This document shows positions 57,696 through 64,000 of a stretch of 64,000 bases of DNA, piece after piece. Every line of letters starts with the position of its first letter. The stretch's first letter is position 1. Made by a program: the position numbers and the translations under genes. The stretch is from Xanthomonas codiaei (GTDB taxonomy: Bacteria > Pseudomonadota > Gammaproteobacteria > Xanthomonadales > Xanthomonadaceae): contig NZ_MDEC01000002.1 of NCBI RefSeq assembly GCF_002939785.1, positions 62,001 through 126,000 on the forward strand, in the 5' to 3' direction. A model generated the notes under the pieces. The model ran no database searches, was not told the origin of the DNA, and saw only the letters and a program-made list of their open reading frames with translations.

Positions 57696-59503
57696 ACGGT
57701 GAACTCTTGGTTGGGCGCCTCATGCGCAGGGGGAAGCTCGAAATAAAACGTGGCGCCTTCATCGACGACGCCTTCGGCCCAGATGCGGCCACCGTGACGC
57801 GTCAGCACCCGCCGCACGCTGGCCAGGCCGATGCCGGTGCCCGCGTACTCGCTGGCCTTGTGCAGCCGCTGGAACACGCCGAACAGCTTGCCGCTGTACT
57901 CCATGTCGAAACCGGCGCCGTTGTCGCGCACGCTGAACTGGTGGCCGCCCTCAGGCGTTGGCACATAGGTGATCTCGATCCTGGCCACCTCGCGCTTGGC
58001 GCTGTACTTGACCGCATTGCCCAGCAGGTTCATCCACAGCTGGCGCATCATGTTCTCGTCGGCCACCAGCACCGGCAGTGGCGCGATCTGCCACTCCACG
58101 CGGTGACCGGTGTTCTCGCTCTTCACATTGGCATCCAGGATCGCGCGCGTTTCGGCGACCAGCGACTGCATGTCCACCGCCTGCAGTCGCAGCGCACCAC
58201 GGCCCAGGCGCGAGTACACCAGCAGATCGTCGATCAACGACGCCATGCGCCGCGCCGAGCTGCTGATCACTTCCATGTAATGGCGCGACTTCTCGTCGGC
58301 GGCATCGCCCAGATGGCGCGCCAGCTTGTCGGAGAAGCCGGCCACATGCCGCAGCGGCGCGCGCAGGTCGTGCGAGACCGAATAGCTGAAGGCCTCCAGT
58401 TCGCGGTTGACCTCCGACACCTGCTCCACCTTGCCCTCCATCTGCCGGTTGAGCTCGGTGATGCGCAGCTGCGAGGCCTTCTGCAGGCTGATGTCGCTGA
58501 CCGTCATCAGCACCACGTCTTCGTCCACCGTGTCCGGCAACGGCATACGGCGCGCATTGATCAGCATGGTGCGCATCACGCCGTCGGCGGCGCGTTGCTC
58601 GTGTTCGAAATCCCACAGCTCGCGGCCGCGCAGCAACACGTCGGCCAGCCGCTGGTGGATCTGCTGGTCGCGCCACACGCCGTCCCCCACGTCCTCCAGC
58701 GCCATCAACTCGTTGCCGCGCTCTTCCAGGCCGTACAGCTCGGCGAACGCGGGGTTGTGCAGCACGATGCGCTGGCTGGCGTCCAGCAACACGATGGGCT
58801 CGCGCACGGTCTGCAGCACCGAGCTGGCGCGGCCATTGGCACGCAGGTATTCCTGTTCGGCCGCCAGCCGGCGACGGATCTGCCGCTGCAGCAACCAGAT
58901 CACCGTGGTCAGCAACAGCAACTGCACCGCCAGCGCAGCCCAGCTCAGCATCGTGTAGTGCATGCGCTCGGTTTCCGCGCGCGCGTTGCGCTGCGCCAGC
59001 AGCCGGCCCTCGGCACCTTGCAGTTCGTCGATCAACACGCGAATCGGGTTGTTCACCGTCATGTCGTTGATCAGCGTGCGGATCTGCTCCGGCTCGGTCG
59101 TCACGGCGATCCGCTCGGCCAGCAGCAACCGGCGCTCGATCGTGCTCTGGATCCGCCCGACGCGCAGCAGCTGCGGCGGGTTGTCGTTGGTCAGTGCAAT
59201 CAGCCGCGACACCGCGGACATGGATTCGCGCCGGCCCCGACGCATGCGCTCCAGCAGCGCGGGGCGGTCCACGCCATGCGAACGCATCAGCGCGGCCGAC
59301 TCGGTGTCGCGCATCGCCGCTTCCAACCGTTGCGCGGTTTCCTGCACTTCCTGGCTGTGCGACACCCACACCGCAGCCCGGTTGGCGTTATGCGCCATCT
59401 GCTGCAGCAACAGGGACGGCACCACCACGATCAGGCACACCGCCACCGCCAATGAAGGCAGGCGCCAGCGATCCCATTTGTCTGCTTGGGCCGTTGTCTG
59501 CAT
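57692..59503 (-). CDS. Membrane sensor histidine kinase with CHASE3-like and PAS domains
   Basis: 603-residue sensor starting MQTTAQADKWDRWRLPSL. TM1 is LAVAVCLIVVVPSLLLQQM. A periplasmic, helical CHASE3-like domain (about 40-180) is followed by TM2 (MLSWAALAVQLLLLTTVIWLLQ). The PAS domain is around VREPIVLLDASQRIVLHNPAFAELYG. The HisKA H-box is SYSVSHDLRAPLRHVAGFSDKLA. The HATPase contains NLLGNAVKYSAKRE, VRDNGAGFDMEYSGKLFGVFQRLH and GTGIGLASVRRVLTRHGG. This sequence type resembles phytochrome-like kinases that use Rcp1-type regulators. A GTG 23 codons upstream is an alternative start. The signal is unknown. Confidence 0.92.
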   Translation of the reverse strand: MQTTAQADKWDRWRLPSLAVAVCLIVVVPSLLLQQMAHNANRAAVWVSHSQEVQETAQRLEAAMRDTESAALMRSHGVDRPALLERMRRGRRESMSAVSRLIALTNDNPPQLLRVGRIQSTIERRLLLAERIAVTTEPEQIRTLINDMTVNNPIRVLIDELQGAEGRLLAQRNARAETERMHYTMLSWAALAVQLLLLTTVIWLLQRQIRRRLAAEQEYLRANGRASSVLQTVREPIVLLDASQRIVLHNPAFAELYGLEERGNELMALEDVGDGVWRDQQIHQRLADVLLRGRELWDFEHEQRAADGVMRTMLINARRMPLPDTVDEDVVLMTVSDISLQKASQLRITELNRQMEGKVEQVSEVNRELEAFSYSVSHDLRAPLRHVAGFSDKLARHLGDAADEKSRHYMEVISSSARRMASLIDDLLVYSRLGRGALRLQAVDMQSLVAETRAILDANVKSENTGHRVEWQIAPLPVLVADENMMRQLWMNLLGNAVKYSAKREVARIEITYVPTPEGGHQFSVRDNGAGFDMEYSGKLFGVFQRLHKASEYAGTGIGLASVRRVLTRHGGRIWAEGVVDEGATFYFELPPAHEAPNQEFTV

Positions 59504-59702
59504 TACCAGATCTGTATCCGCTCGCTGCAAGTCCCGGGTCGGCTCGGCATTGTCTCCGATCCCGCCCCACACCAGATTAATGATTCAGCAAATTTCGGGT
59601 AGCTCCGTGACATTGCTGAATGGGCATATCATAAGTGCAGCAAACGTGAAAACGGCGAGAGCGCCCGCCACCTGTCGGCTTGCCGGTCAACTGGACCAGA
59701 CG

Positions 59703-59730
59703 AAAAAAGGCGCACTCCGGAGAGTGCGCC
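59703..59730 (-). terminator. Rho-independent terminator of the BON-domain gene
   Basis: On the minus strand GGCGCACTC-TCCG-GAGTGCGCC forms a perfect 9-bp stem followed by six T residues, about 57 bp after the stop codon. It separates this gene from the kinase operon. Confidence 0.9.
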
Positions 59731-59786
59731 TCGTGCTCGGGCCAGCCGCCTCGCCTCGGCCGGCCCGGCATTGCCAGCGGCTGCGC

Positions 59787-60164
59787 TTACTTCTTCGCAG
59801 CGACGACCTTCAGGCCGGTCGACTTGACGCTCTTGACGCCTTCGATGCCCTTGGCCACGGCCACCGCCTTGTCGTGCTCGGCCTGGGTCGCCACCGAGCC
59901 GGTCAGCGTCACGATGCCGTTCTTGGTCTCGACCTTGACGTCGGTGCCGGACACGTTGTCGGTCGCCAGCAGGTCGGCCTTGACCTTGGTGGTGATCCAG
60001 GTGTCGGTGACCGGCTTCTTGGACTCGTTCATGCCGGCGGCATGGTCCTTGTGCGCGCCCATGTCCTTGTCCTGCGGCGCGGCGAATGCCTGCGTCGCAC
60101 CCAGGGTCAGGCCCAGCGACAACGACAGCGCCAGCAGCTTGCGTGCATGTTTCATGTTCTTCAT
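59787..60164 (-). CDS. BON-domain periplasmic protein (OsmY-like)
   Basis: 125-residue exported protein starting MKNMKHARKLLALSLSLGL, signal peptide ending ATQAFAA. A short charged, Met/His/Lys-containing stretch (QDKDMGAHKDHAAGMNESKK) precedes a single BON domain (about 50-122: TWITTKVKADLLATDNVSGTDVKVETKNGIVTLTGSVATQAEHDKA). AGGAG lies 8 nt before the ATG. BON domains bind membranes or peptidoglycan-associated partners; OsmY-type proteins are stress-induced chaperone-like factors. It is monocistronic with a strong terminator and divergent from the oxidoreductase gene. Confidence 0.88.
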   Translation of the reverse strand: MKNMKHARKLLALSLSLGLTLGATQAFAAPQDKDMGAHKDHAAGMNESKKPVTDTWITTKVKADLLATDNVSGTDVKVETKNGIVTLTGSVATQAEHDKAVAVAKGIEGVKSVKSTGLKVVAAKK

Positions 60165-60313
60165 TCGAGCCACTCCTGTTGAACGTGGCTGCAGCTTGCG
60201 GCGGCGCTCGTCGAGCAGACGTGACCGCAGCATGCAGGCGCCGTGAACCCGGCGAACACGCGTGGGTGCAATACCATGCGGGTTCCTTCCGTCGTTGCGA
60301 TGAACCGTTTTCA

Positions 60314-61372
60314 ATGCCTAAACCGTTCAATCTGGCCGTCGTCGGGTACGGCTATGTCGGCCATACCTTTCATGCACCGCTGATCGCCAGCACGCCGGGC
60401 CTGCAGTTGCACAGCGTGGTGTCGTCCAAGCCGCAACAGCCACAGGCGGACTTCCCGGGCATCGATGTCGTCGCCGACCTCGACACCGCGCTGGCCGATC
60501 CCGCGCTCGATGCCGTGGTGCTGGCCACGCCCAACCAGACCCATGCGCCATTCGCGTTGCAGGCGCTGGCGGCCGGCAAGCACGTCCTGGTGGACAAGCC
60601 CTTTGCGCTGGATGCCGCGCAGGCGCGCAGCATGGCGGCCGCCGCGGCCGCCGCCGGGCGCATCGTCAGCGTGTTCCAGAACCGCCGCTGGGACGCGGAC
60701 TTTCTCACCTTGCGCCGGCTGATCGACGAAGGCCAGCTGGGCGAGGTGGTGGAATTCCATTCGCACTTCGACCGCTATCGCCCGCAGGTGCGCGACCGCT
60801 GGCGCGAAAGCGATGCTCCCGGCGCCGGCCTGTGGTACGACCTGGGCCCGCATCTGCTCGACCAGGCCCTGCAACTGTTCGGCATGCCGCAGGCGATCGG
60901 CGCGGACCTGCAGCGCCAGCGCAGCCAGGCGCGCAGCGACGATTATTTCCACGTCACCCTGCACTACCCGCGGCTACGGGCAATCCTGCACGCCGGTTCG
61001 CTGGTGGCCGACAACCGCCTGCGTTTTGCGGTGCATGGCACACGCGGCAGCTATCTCAAGCATGGCCTGGATACGCAGGAAGATCAGCTGCGTGCCGGAC
61101 GGCGCCCCGGCACGGTCGGTTGGGGCGTAGACCCGTTGCCGGGCACGCTGACGCGCGTGGACGACGAAGGCCGCGTGCACACCCATCAGCCGGACAACCT
61201 GCCCGGCGATTACCGCCAGTGCTACGCCGCCTTCCGCGACGCTCTGGCCGGCACCGGTCCGGCGCCGGTGGCTGCTGAGGAGGCGGTGCAACTCATGCAT
61301 TTGCTGGAGCTGGCGCAGCGCAGCGCGGCGACCGGCCAGGTGCAGTGGCTGGAGGACGTGCGCACGCCCTGA
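60314..61372 (+). CDS. Gfo/Idh/MocA-family NAD(P)-dependent oxidoreductase
   Basis: 352-residue enzyme. The Rossmann motif is VVGYGYVGHTFHAPLI near the N-terminus. DAVVLATPNQTHAPFALQALAAGKHVLVDKPFAL carries the family's EKP-like motif in the form D-K-P with the catalytic Lys. The C-terminal substrate domain contains AGLWYDLGPHLLDQAL, the usual GGG-H region. The sequence is closest in feel to YdgJ/YvaA scyllo-inositol dehydrogenases. The substrate is unknown and no sugar pathway genes adjoin except the 6-phosphogluconate dehydrogenase. Confidence 0.87.
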   Translation: MPKPFNLAVVGYGYVGHTFHAPLIASTPGLQLHSVVSSKPQQPQADFPGIDVVADLDTALADPALDAVVLATPNQTHAPFALQALAAGKHVLVDKPFALDAAQARSMAAAAAAAGRIVSVFQNRRWDADFLTLRRLIDEGQLGEVVEFHSHFDRYRPQVRDRWRESDAPGAGLWYDLGPHLLDQALQLFGMPQAIGADLQRQRSQARSDDYFHVTLHYPRLRAILHAGSLVADNRLRFAVHGTRGSYLKHGLDTQEDQLRAGRRPGTVGWGVDPLPGTLTRVDDEGRVHTHQPDNLPGDYRQCYAAFRDALAGTGPAPVAAEEAVQLMHLLELAQRSAATGQVQWLEDVRTP

Positions 61373-61423
61373 CGCAGACCCGGCCGCACCCGCGTTGCAG
61401 CGGGCACGGCCATGCAAAGCCGC

Positions 61424-62365
61424 CTATGCGTCCTTGCTGCCGATCGTCGGCGGGGCCGCGGTGGCGGACATCACCGCATGCCCGCCGAACTGGTTGCGCA
61501 TCGCCGCCAGCAGCTTGTCGGTGAAGGAGTCCTTGTCGCGCGAACGCAGCCGCTCCATCAGCGACAGGGTGATGACCGGCGCCGACACTTCCAGATCGAT
61601 CGCCTCGGCCACCGTCCAGCGGCCTTCGCCCGAATCGGCCACGAATGGCGCAATGCCGCCCATGCTGGGGTTGTGGCGCAGCGCATCGGCGGTCAGGTCC
61701 AGCAGCCACGAGCGCACCACGCTGCCGTCGCGCCAGATCTCCGAAACCTGATGCAGGTCCAGCGCGAAATCGGTCTTGTGCTGCATCAACGCGAAGCCTT
61801 CGGCATAGGCCTGCATCATTCCGTACTCGATGCCGTTGTGGACCATCTTGGTGAAGTGGCCGGCACCGCTCGGGCCAACGCGCCCCCAGCCCTTGTCGGG
61901 TGCCGGCGCCAGGGTGGCCAGGATCGGATGCAGCGTGGTCACCGCCGCTTCCTCGCCACCGACCATCAGACTATAGCCTTCCTTCAACCCCCACACGCCG
62001 CCGCTGGTGCCGCAGTCGACGAAGGCGATGCCGCTGGCCTGCAGCTGCGTGGCGCGGCGCTGCGAATCCTTGTAGTACGAGTTGCCGCCATCGATGACGA
62101 TGTCGCCGGCCTGCAACAGCGGCAGCAACTGCGCCAGGGTGTCGTCGACGATCTTGCCGGCCGGCACCATCAGCCACACCACGCGCGGGCTCGGCAACGC
62201 GGACACCAACGCGTCCAGCGCATCGGCCGTCACAATGCCCTTGGACTGCGCACCGCTGCGCGCGCTGGCGCCCGGATCGTAGCCATGCACGCGGTGCCCG
62301 CCGTGCACCAGGCGCTCGGCCATGTTGGCGCCCATGCGGCCCAAACCCACCATACCCAGTTCCAT
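61424..62365 (-). CDS. gnd: 6-phosphogluconate dehydrogenase, short (NAD-type) decarboxylating form
   Basis: Oxidative decarboxylation of 6-phosphogluconate to ribulose-5-P. At 313 residues it is the short class, lacking the long C-terminal tail of the 470-residue enzymes. The nucleotide motif is MELGMVGLGRMGANMAERL, followed by DIVIDGGNSYYKDSQRRA, FVDCGTSGGVWGLKEGYSLMVGG and the catalytic KMVHNGIEYGMMQAYAEGF (Lys and Asn). GAGGAG precedes the ATG by about 6 nt. Short forms are usually NAD-preferring; cofactor choice here is inferred. It is convergent with the oxidoreductase gene. Confidence 0.92.
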   Translation of the reverse strand: MELGMVGLGRMGANMAERLVHGGHRVHGYDPGASARSGAQSKGIVTADALDALVSALPSPRVVWLMVPAGKIVDDTLAQLLPLLQAGDIVIDGGNSYYKDSQRRATQLQASGIAFVDCGTSGGVWGLKEGYSLMVGGEEAAVTTLHPILATLAPAPDKGWGRVGPSGAGHFTKMVHNGIEYGMMQAYAEGFALMQHKTDFALDLHQVSEIWRDGSVVRSWLLDLTADALRHNPSMGGIAPFVADSGEGRWTVAEAIDLEVSAPVITLSLMERLRSRDKDSFTDKLLAAMRNQFGGHAVMSATAAPPTIGSKDA

Positions 62366-62385
62366 AACCACTCCTCATGCTCTGA

Positions 62386-63780
62386 TCAGTGCAGGGTGCC
62401 ACGCCCGGCGTACGCCGGCGTGGCGGAATTCTCAATGGATCGTTCCGCGGCGGCGCTGGTGGCGCACTGTTGCAGCTGCCAGTCGATCCAGCGCCAGTAC
62501 AAGGTGGTGTGCAGATTGTGCAGGGTCAGGTCGATGGCATAGGGCGTGCGCGGATTGCGGTCCAGCAAGCGCGCCACGTGATAGCCGATCGGCTTGATGC
62601 CCTTGGGATGCACGTACACCAGAAAGCCCTGATAGAACGGATCGTCCAGCAGCGTCTGCAATGCCTGCAGCTGCGCCTGCTGCTGCGGCTCCAGGCTGGC
62701 GCGCAGCGACGCATCGCGTTCGTAGAGCAGCCGTTCGAAGCGTCGCTTGCCCGGCCCGCGCAGTGGCTTGGACAGTTCCCAGATCCGCCGGTTGAGCGCG
62801 TCGTAATGCGCAAAGCCGCCATGCCGGGCCAGCGCCTGCGCCGCCGCATCGCTGACATCCACCACCACGAAGTTTTCGGCCTGGTTATGGATATCGTCCA
62901 GATAGGCCTTGTCGAAGACGTGCGCGATGAAACCCGGCGCACCGACGAAGGCCTGCCGTCCCAGTCGTGAGGTCTTGACCGCCTTGCCGTCGGCAAAGAA
63001 TTCACCAGCGTGCGCGCCGAGCAGAATGCTGTCGGTATCGTGCAGGGTCAGGAAGGTGCCGATCGACAGCTCGCCGGGCGTGAACATCTGGTCGAATCCG
63101 GCATCGCCATACAACTCGCGTTGGGTGGCGAGCTGGGCCACCTGCCGCCCCACTCCGCATTCGGCGCGCACATGCCCGCGGTAGAACGCATCCAGTGCCT
63201 GCGCATTGCCGGCACGCGGCCGATAGCCGCGGCCGAAGCTGCGAAATCCGCTCCAGCCCTGCGTGGCCGCACCGCGCCAACCGAAGCCGATCCAGCCCAG
63301 TTGCAGCGCCGAAAAACGGTAGTTCGGATTGTCCTGCAACTGGGTCACCGCACGGCGGGTTGCCGCCCCCACCTCGAACCCATAGGCGCAGTGCGTGGCC
63401 GGTTCATCCAGCAACGCCTTGAGTGCGGCGCTGCGTTGGGACGTGCTCCAGCTCGACGGCAAGGTCACCTGCAGATCGCCGGCCGCCTGCGCCTGCGCCC
63501 GCGAGGCGCGTGTGCACGGAGCGCCTCCGGCGATGACCGGCGCCTGGACCGCAGCCTCGCGAATGGTCCAACCCAGGCGTTGCAACAGCGCCTGCACGCA
63601 GTCGGCGCTGGCTGCGCCTGCTGCATCGCTGGGCGCAGCCGTCGCTGCCTGCAGCAGCTGCGCAGCGACCAGCACTGCGGCACAGCACAGCGCCGCCACA
63701 CGGGCACGCACGCCATGCCGCGTGGCCACGCAGCTGGAGGGCAATGCACGCTGAGAGCACGGCAGCTGAAGTTTGCTCAT
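62386..63780 (-). CDS. Exported protein of unknown function, possible Tgl-like cysteine enzyme
   Basis: 464-residue protein starting MSKLQLPCSQ, with a signal-type hydrophobic segment (VAALCCAAVLVAAQLLQAATAA). I do not recognise it as a named family. It has cysteines near residues 61, 89 and 131, an aromatic/Gly-rich region (LGWIGFGWRGAATQGWSGFR) and a conserved-looking central domain. That domain contains RAECGVGRQVAQLATQRELYGDAGFDQMF (Glu207-Cys208) and HNQAENFVVVDVSDAAAQALARHG (Glu302-Asn303). These two segments resemble, by eye and from memory, the Glu-Cys and Glu catalytic segments of Bacillus protein-glutamine gamma-glutamyltransferase Tgl. A hydrophilic C-terminal part follows. An ATG two codons upstream is also possible. 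Confidence 0.75.
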   Translation of the reverse strand: MSKLQLPCSQRALPSSCVATRHGVRARVAALCCAAVLVAAQLLQAATAAPSDAAGAASADCVQALLQRLGWTIREAAVQAPVIAGGAPCTRASRAQAQAAGDLQVTLPSSWSTSQRSAALKALLDEPATHCAYGFEVGAATRRAVTQLQDNPNYRFSALQLGWIGFGWRGAATQGWSGFRSFGRGYRPRAGNAQALDAFYRGHVRAECGVGRQVAQLATQRELYGDAGFDQMFTPGELSIGTFLTLHDTDSILLGAHAGEFFADGKAVKTSRLGRQAFVGAPGFIAHVFDKAYLDDIHNQAENFVVVDVSDAAAQALARHGGFAHYDALNRRIWELSKPLRGPGKRRFERLLYERDASLRASLEPQQQAQLQALQTLLDDPFYQGFLVYVHPKGIKPIGYHVARLLDRNPRTPYAIDLTLHNLHTTLYWRWIDWQLQQCATSAAAERSIENSATPAYAGRGTLH

Positions 63781-63827
63781 TCGCATGACGGCGGGGATGG
63801 ACGGCGTTGTTCTCTCGACCACAACAG

Positions 63828-63852
63828 AAAGCCCCGGCATGGCCGGGGCTTT
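63828..63852. terminator. Hairpin terminator after the glycine-zipper gene
   Basis: AAAGCCCCGGC-ATG-GCCGGGGCTTT is a near-perfect stem with A and T flanks on both strands, 20 bp beyond the stop of the gene at the right edge. It can work in either direction. Confidence 0.75.
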
Positions 63853-63872
63853 GCGGATTCACTGCATCAGGT

Positions 63873-64000
63873 TCAGCGGCGTTCGCAGACGCGCTCGACG
63901 CGGCGGTTGCCGTTGGCCTGCTGGCGGTTGCCCTGGATGGTGCGGCCTGCCGCGCCGCCTGCCACTGCACCGGCGACCGTTGCCAGCTTCCTGCCGTTGC
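63873..64000 (-). CDS. Glycine-zipper 2TM-type protein, C-terminal fragment
   Basis: Only the last 41 codons are in the window. They read KLATVAGAVAGGAAGRTIQG followed by NRQQANGNRRVERVCERR and a stop. Small-residue spacing AxxGAVAGGAAGR is typical of glycine-zipper 2TM (SlyB/YcfJ-like) envelope proteins, and the Arg-rich VERVCE end matches that group. The N-terminus lies beyond the right edge. Confidence 0.7.
   Translation of the reverse strand, partial: NGRKLATVAGAVAGGAAGRTIQGNRQQANGNRRVERVCERR

Overview
The window is a GC-rich chromosomal segment of a Xanthomonas. The evidence is the gene content and order: XadA-like trimeric adhesins, a nag (N-acetylglucosamine) locus with its own TonB-dependent receptor, and a second type II secretion system in Xcs order (C-D-E-F-G-H-I-J-K-L-M-N). 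As I recall, Xcs is present in X. campestris, X. citri and X. euvesicatoria type genomes and absent from X. oryzae. The species is not resolved. Both ends cut through a gene.

Layout. 1-8.8 kb: two trimeric autotransporter adhesins flanking a secreted subtilisin-like protease, all on the minus strand. 8.8-14.4 kb: a gene-poor kilobase holding a decayed repeat copy, then purL, whose reading frame contains two short intergenic-type repeats. 14.4-26.5 kb: housekeeping genes in enterobacterial-like order (xerD-dsbC; lptF-lptG divergent from pepA-holC-valS; cca). 26.6-35.4 kb: the N-acetylglucosamine locus (TonB-dependent receptor, then nagQ-nagP-nagR-nagB-II-nagA) with two candidate operators. 35.7-46.5 kb: the complete xcsC-to-N operon, with nearly every junction overlapping. 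46.7-51.9 kb: a TonB-dependent receptor and a proline-rich beta-helix lipoprotein upstream of xcs, and a divergent prolyl-4-hydroxylase-like gene. 52-55.7 kb: palindromic repeats, vanZ-like, midA-like, pteridine reductase and folK genes. 55.7-60.2 kb: a three-gene signalling operon (membrane histidine kinase, single-domain receiver, Rec-kinase-Rec hybrid) and a BON-domain protein. 60.3-64 kb: a Gfo/Idh/MocA oxidoreductase, a 6-phosphogluconate dehydrogenase, an uncharacterised exported protein with a possible transglutaminase-like catalytic signature, and the end of a glycine-zipper gene.

How the parts work together. The adhesin/protease block is a surface attachment module. The nag locus imports GlcNAc through an outer-membrane TonB receptor and an MFS permease and converts GlcNAc-6-P to fructose-6-P. 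The xcs operon plus the adjoining lipoprotein and receptor look like one secretion module. TGTCA-type direct repeats resembling Pho boxes lie upstream of both xcsC and the lipoprotein, which suggests, without proving, phosphate-responsive control.

The most unusual sequence features are repeats. GGGATT-type heptamer hairpins fill the pepA-holC-valS spacers and also sit in frame inside purL. A 143-bp TIR-bounded hairpin element (29760-29902) has two decayed relatives in the window.
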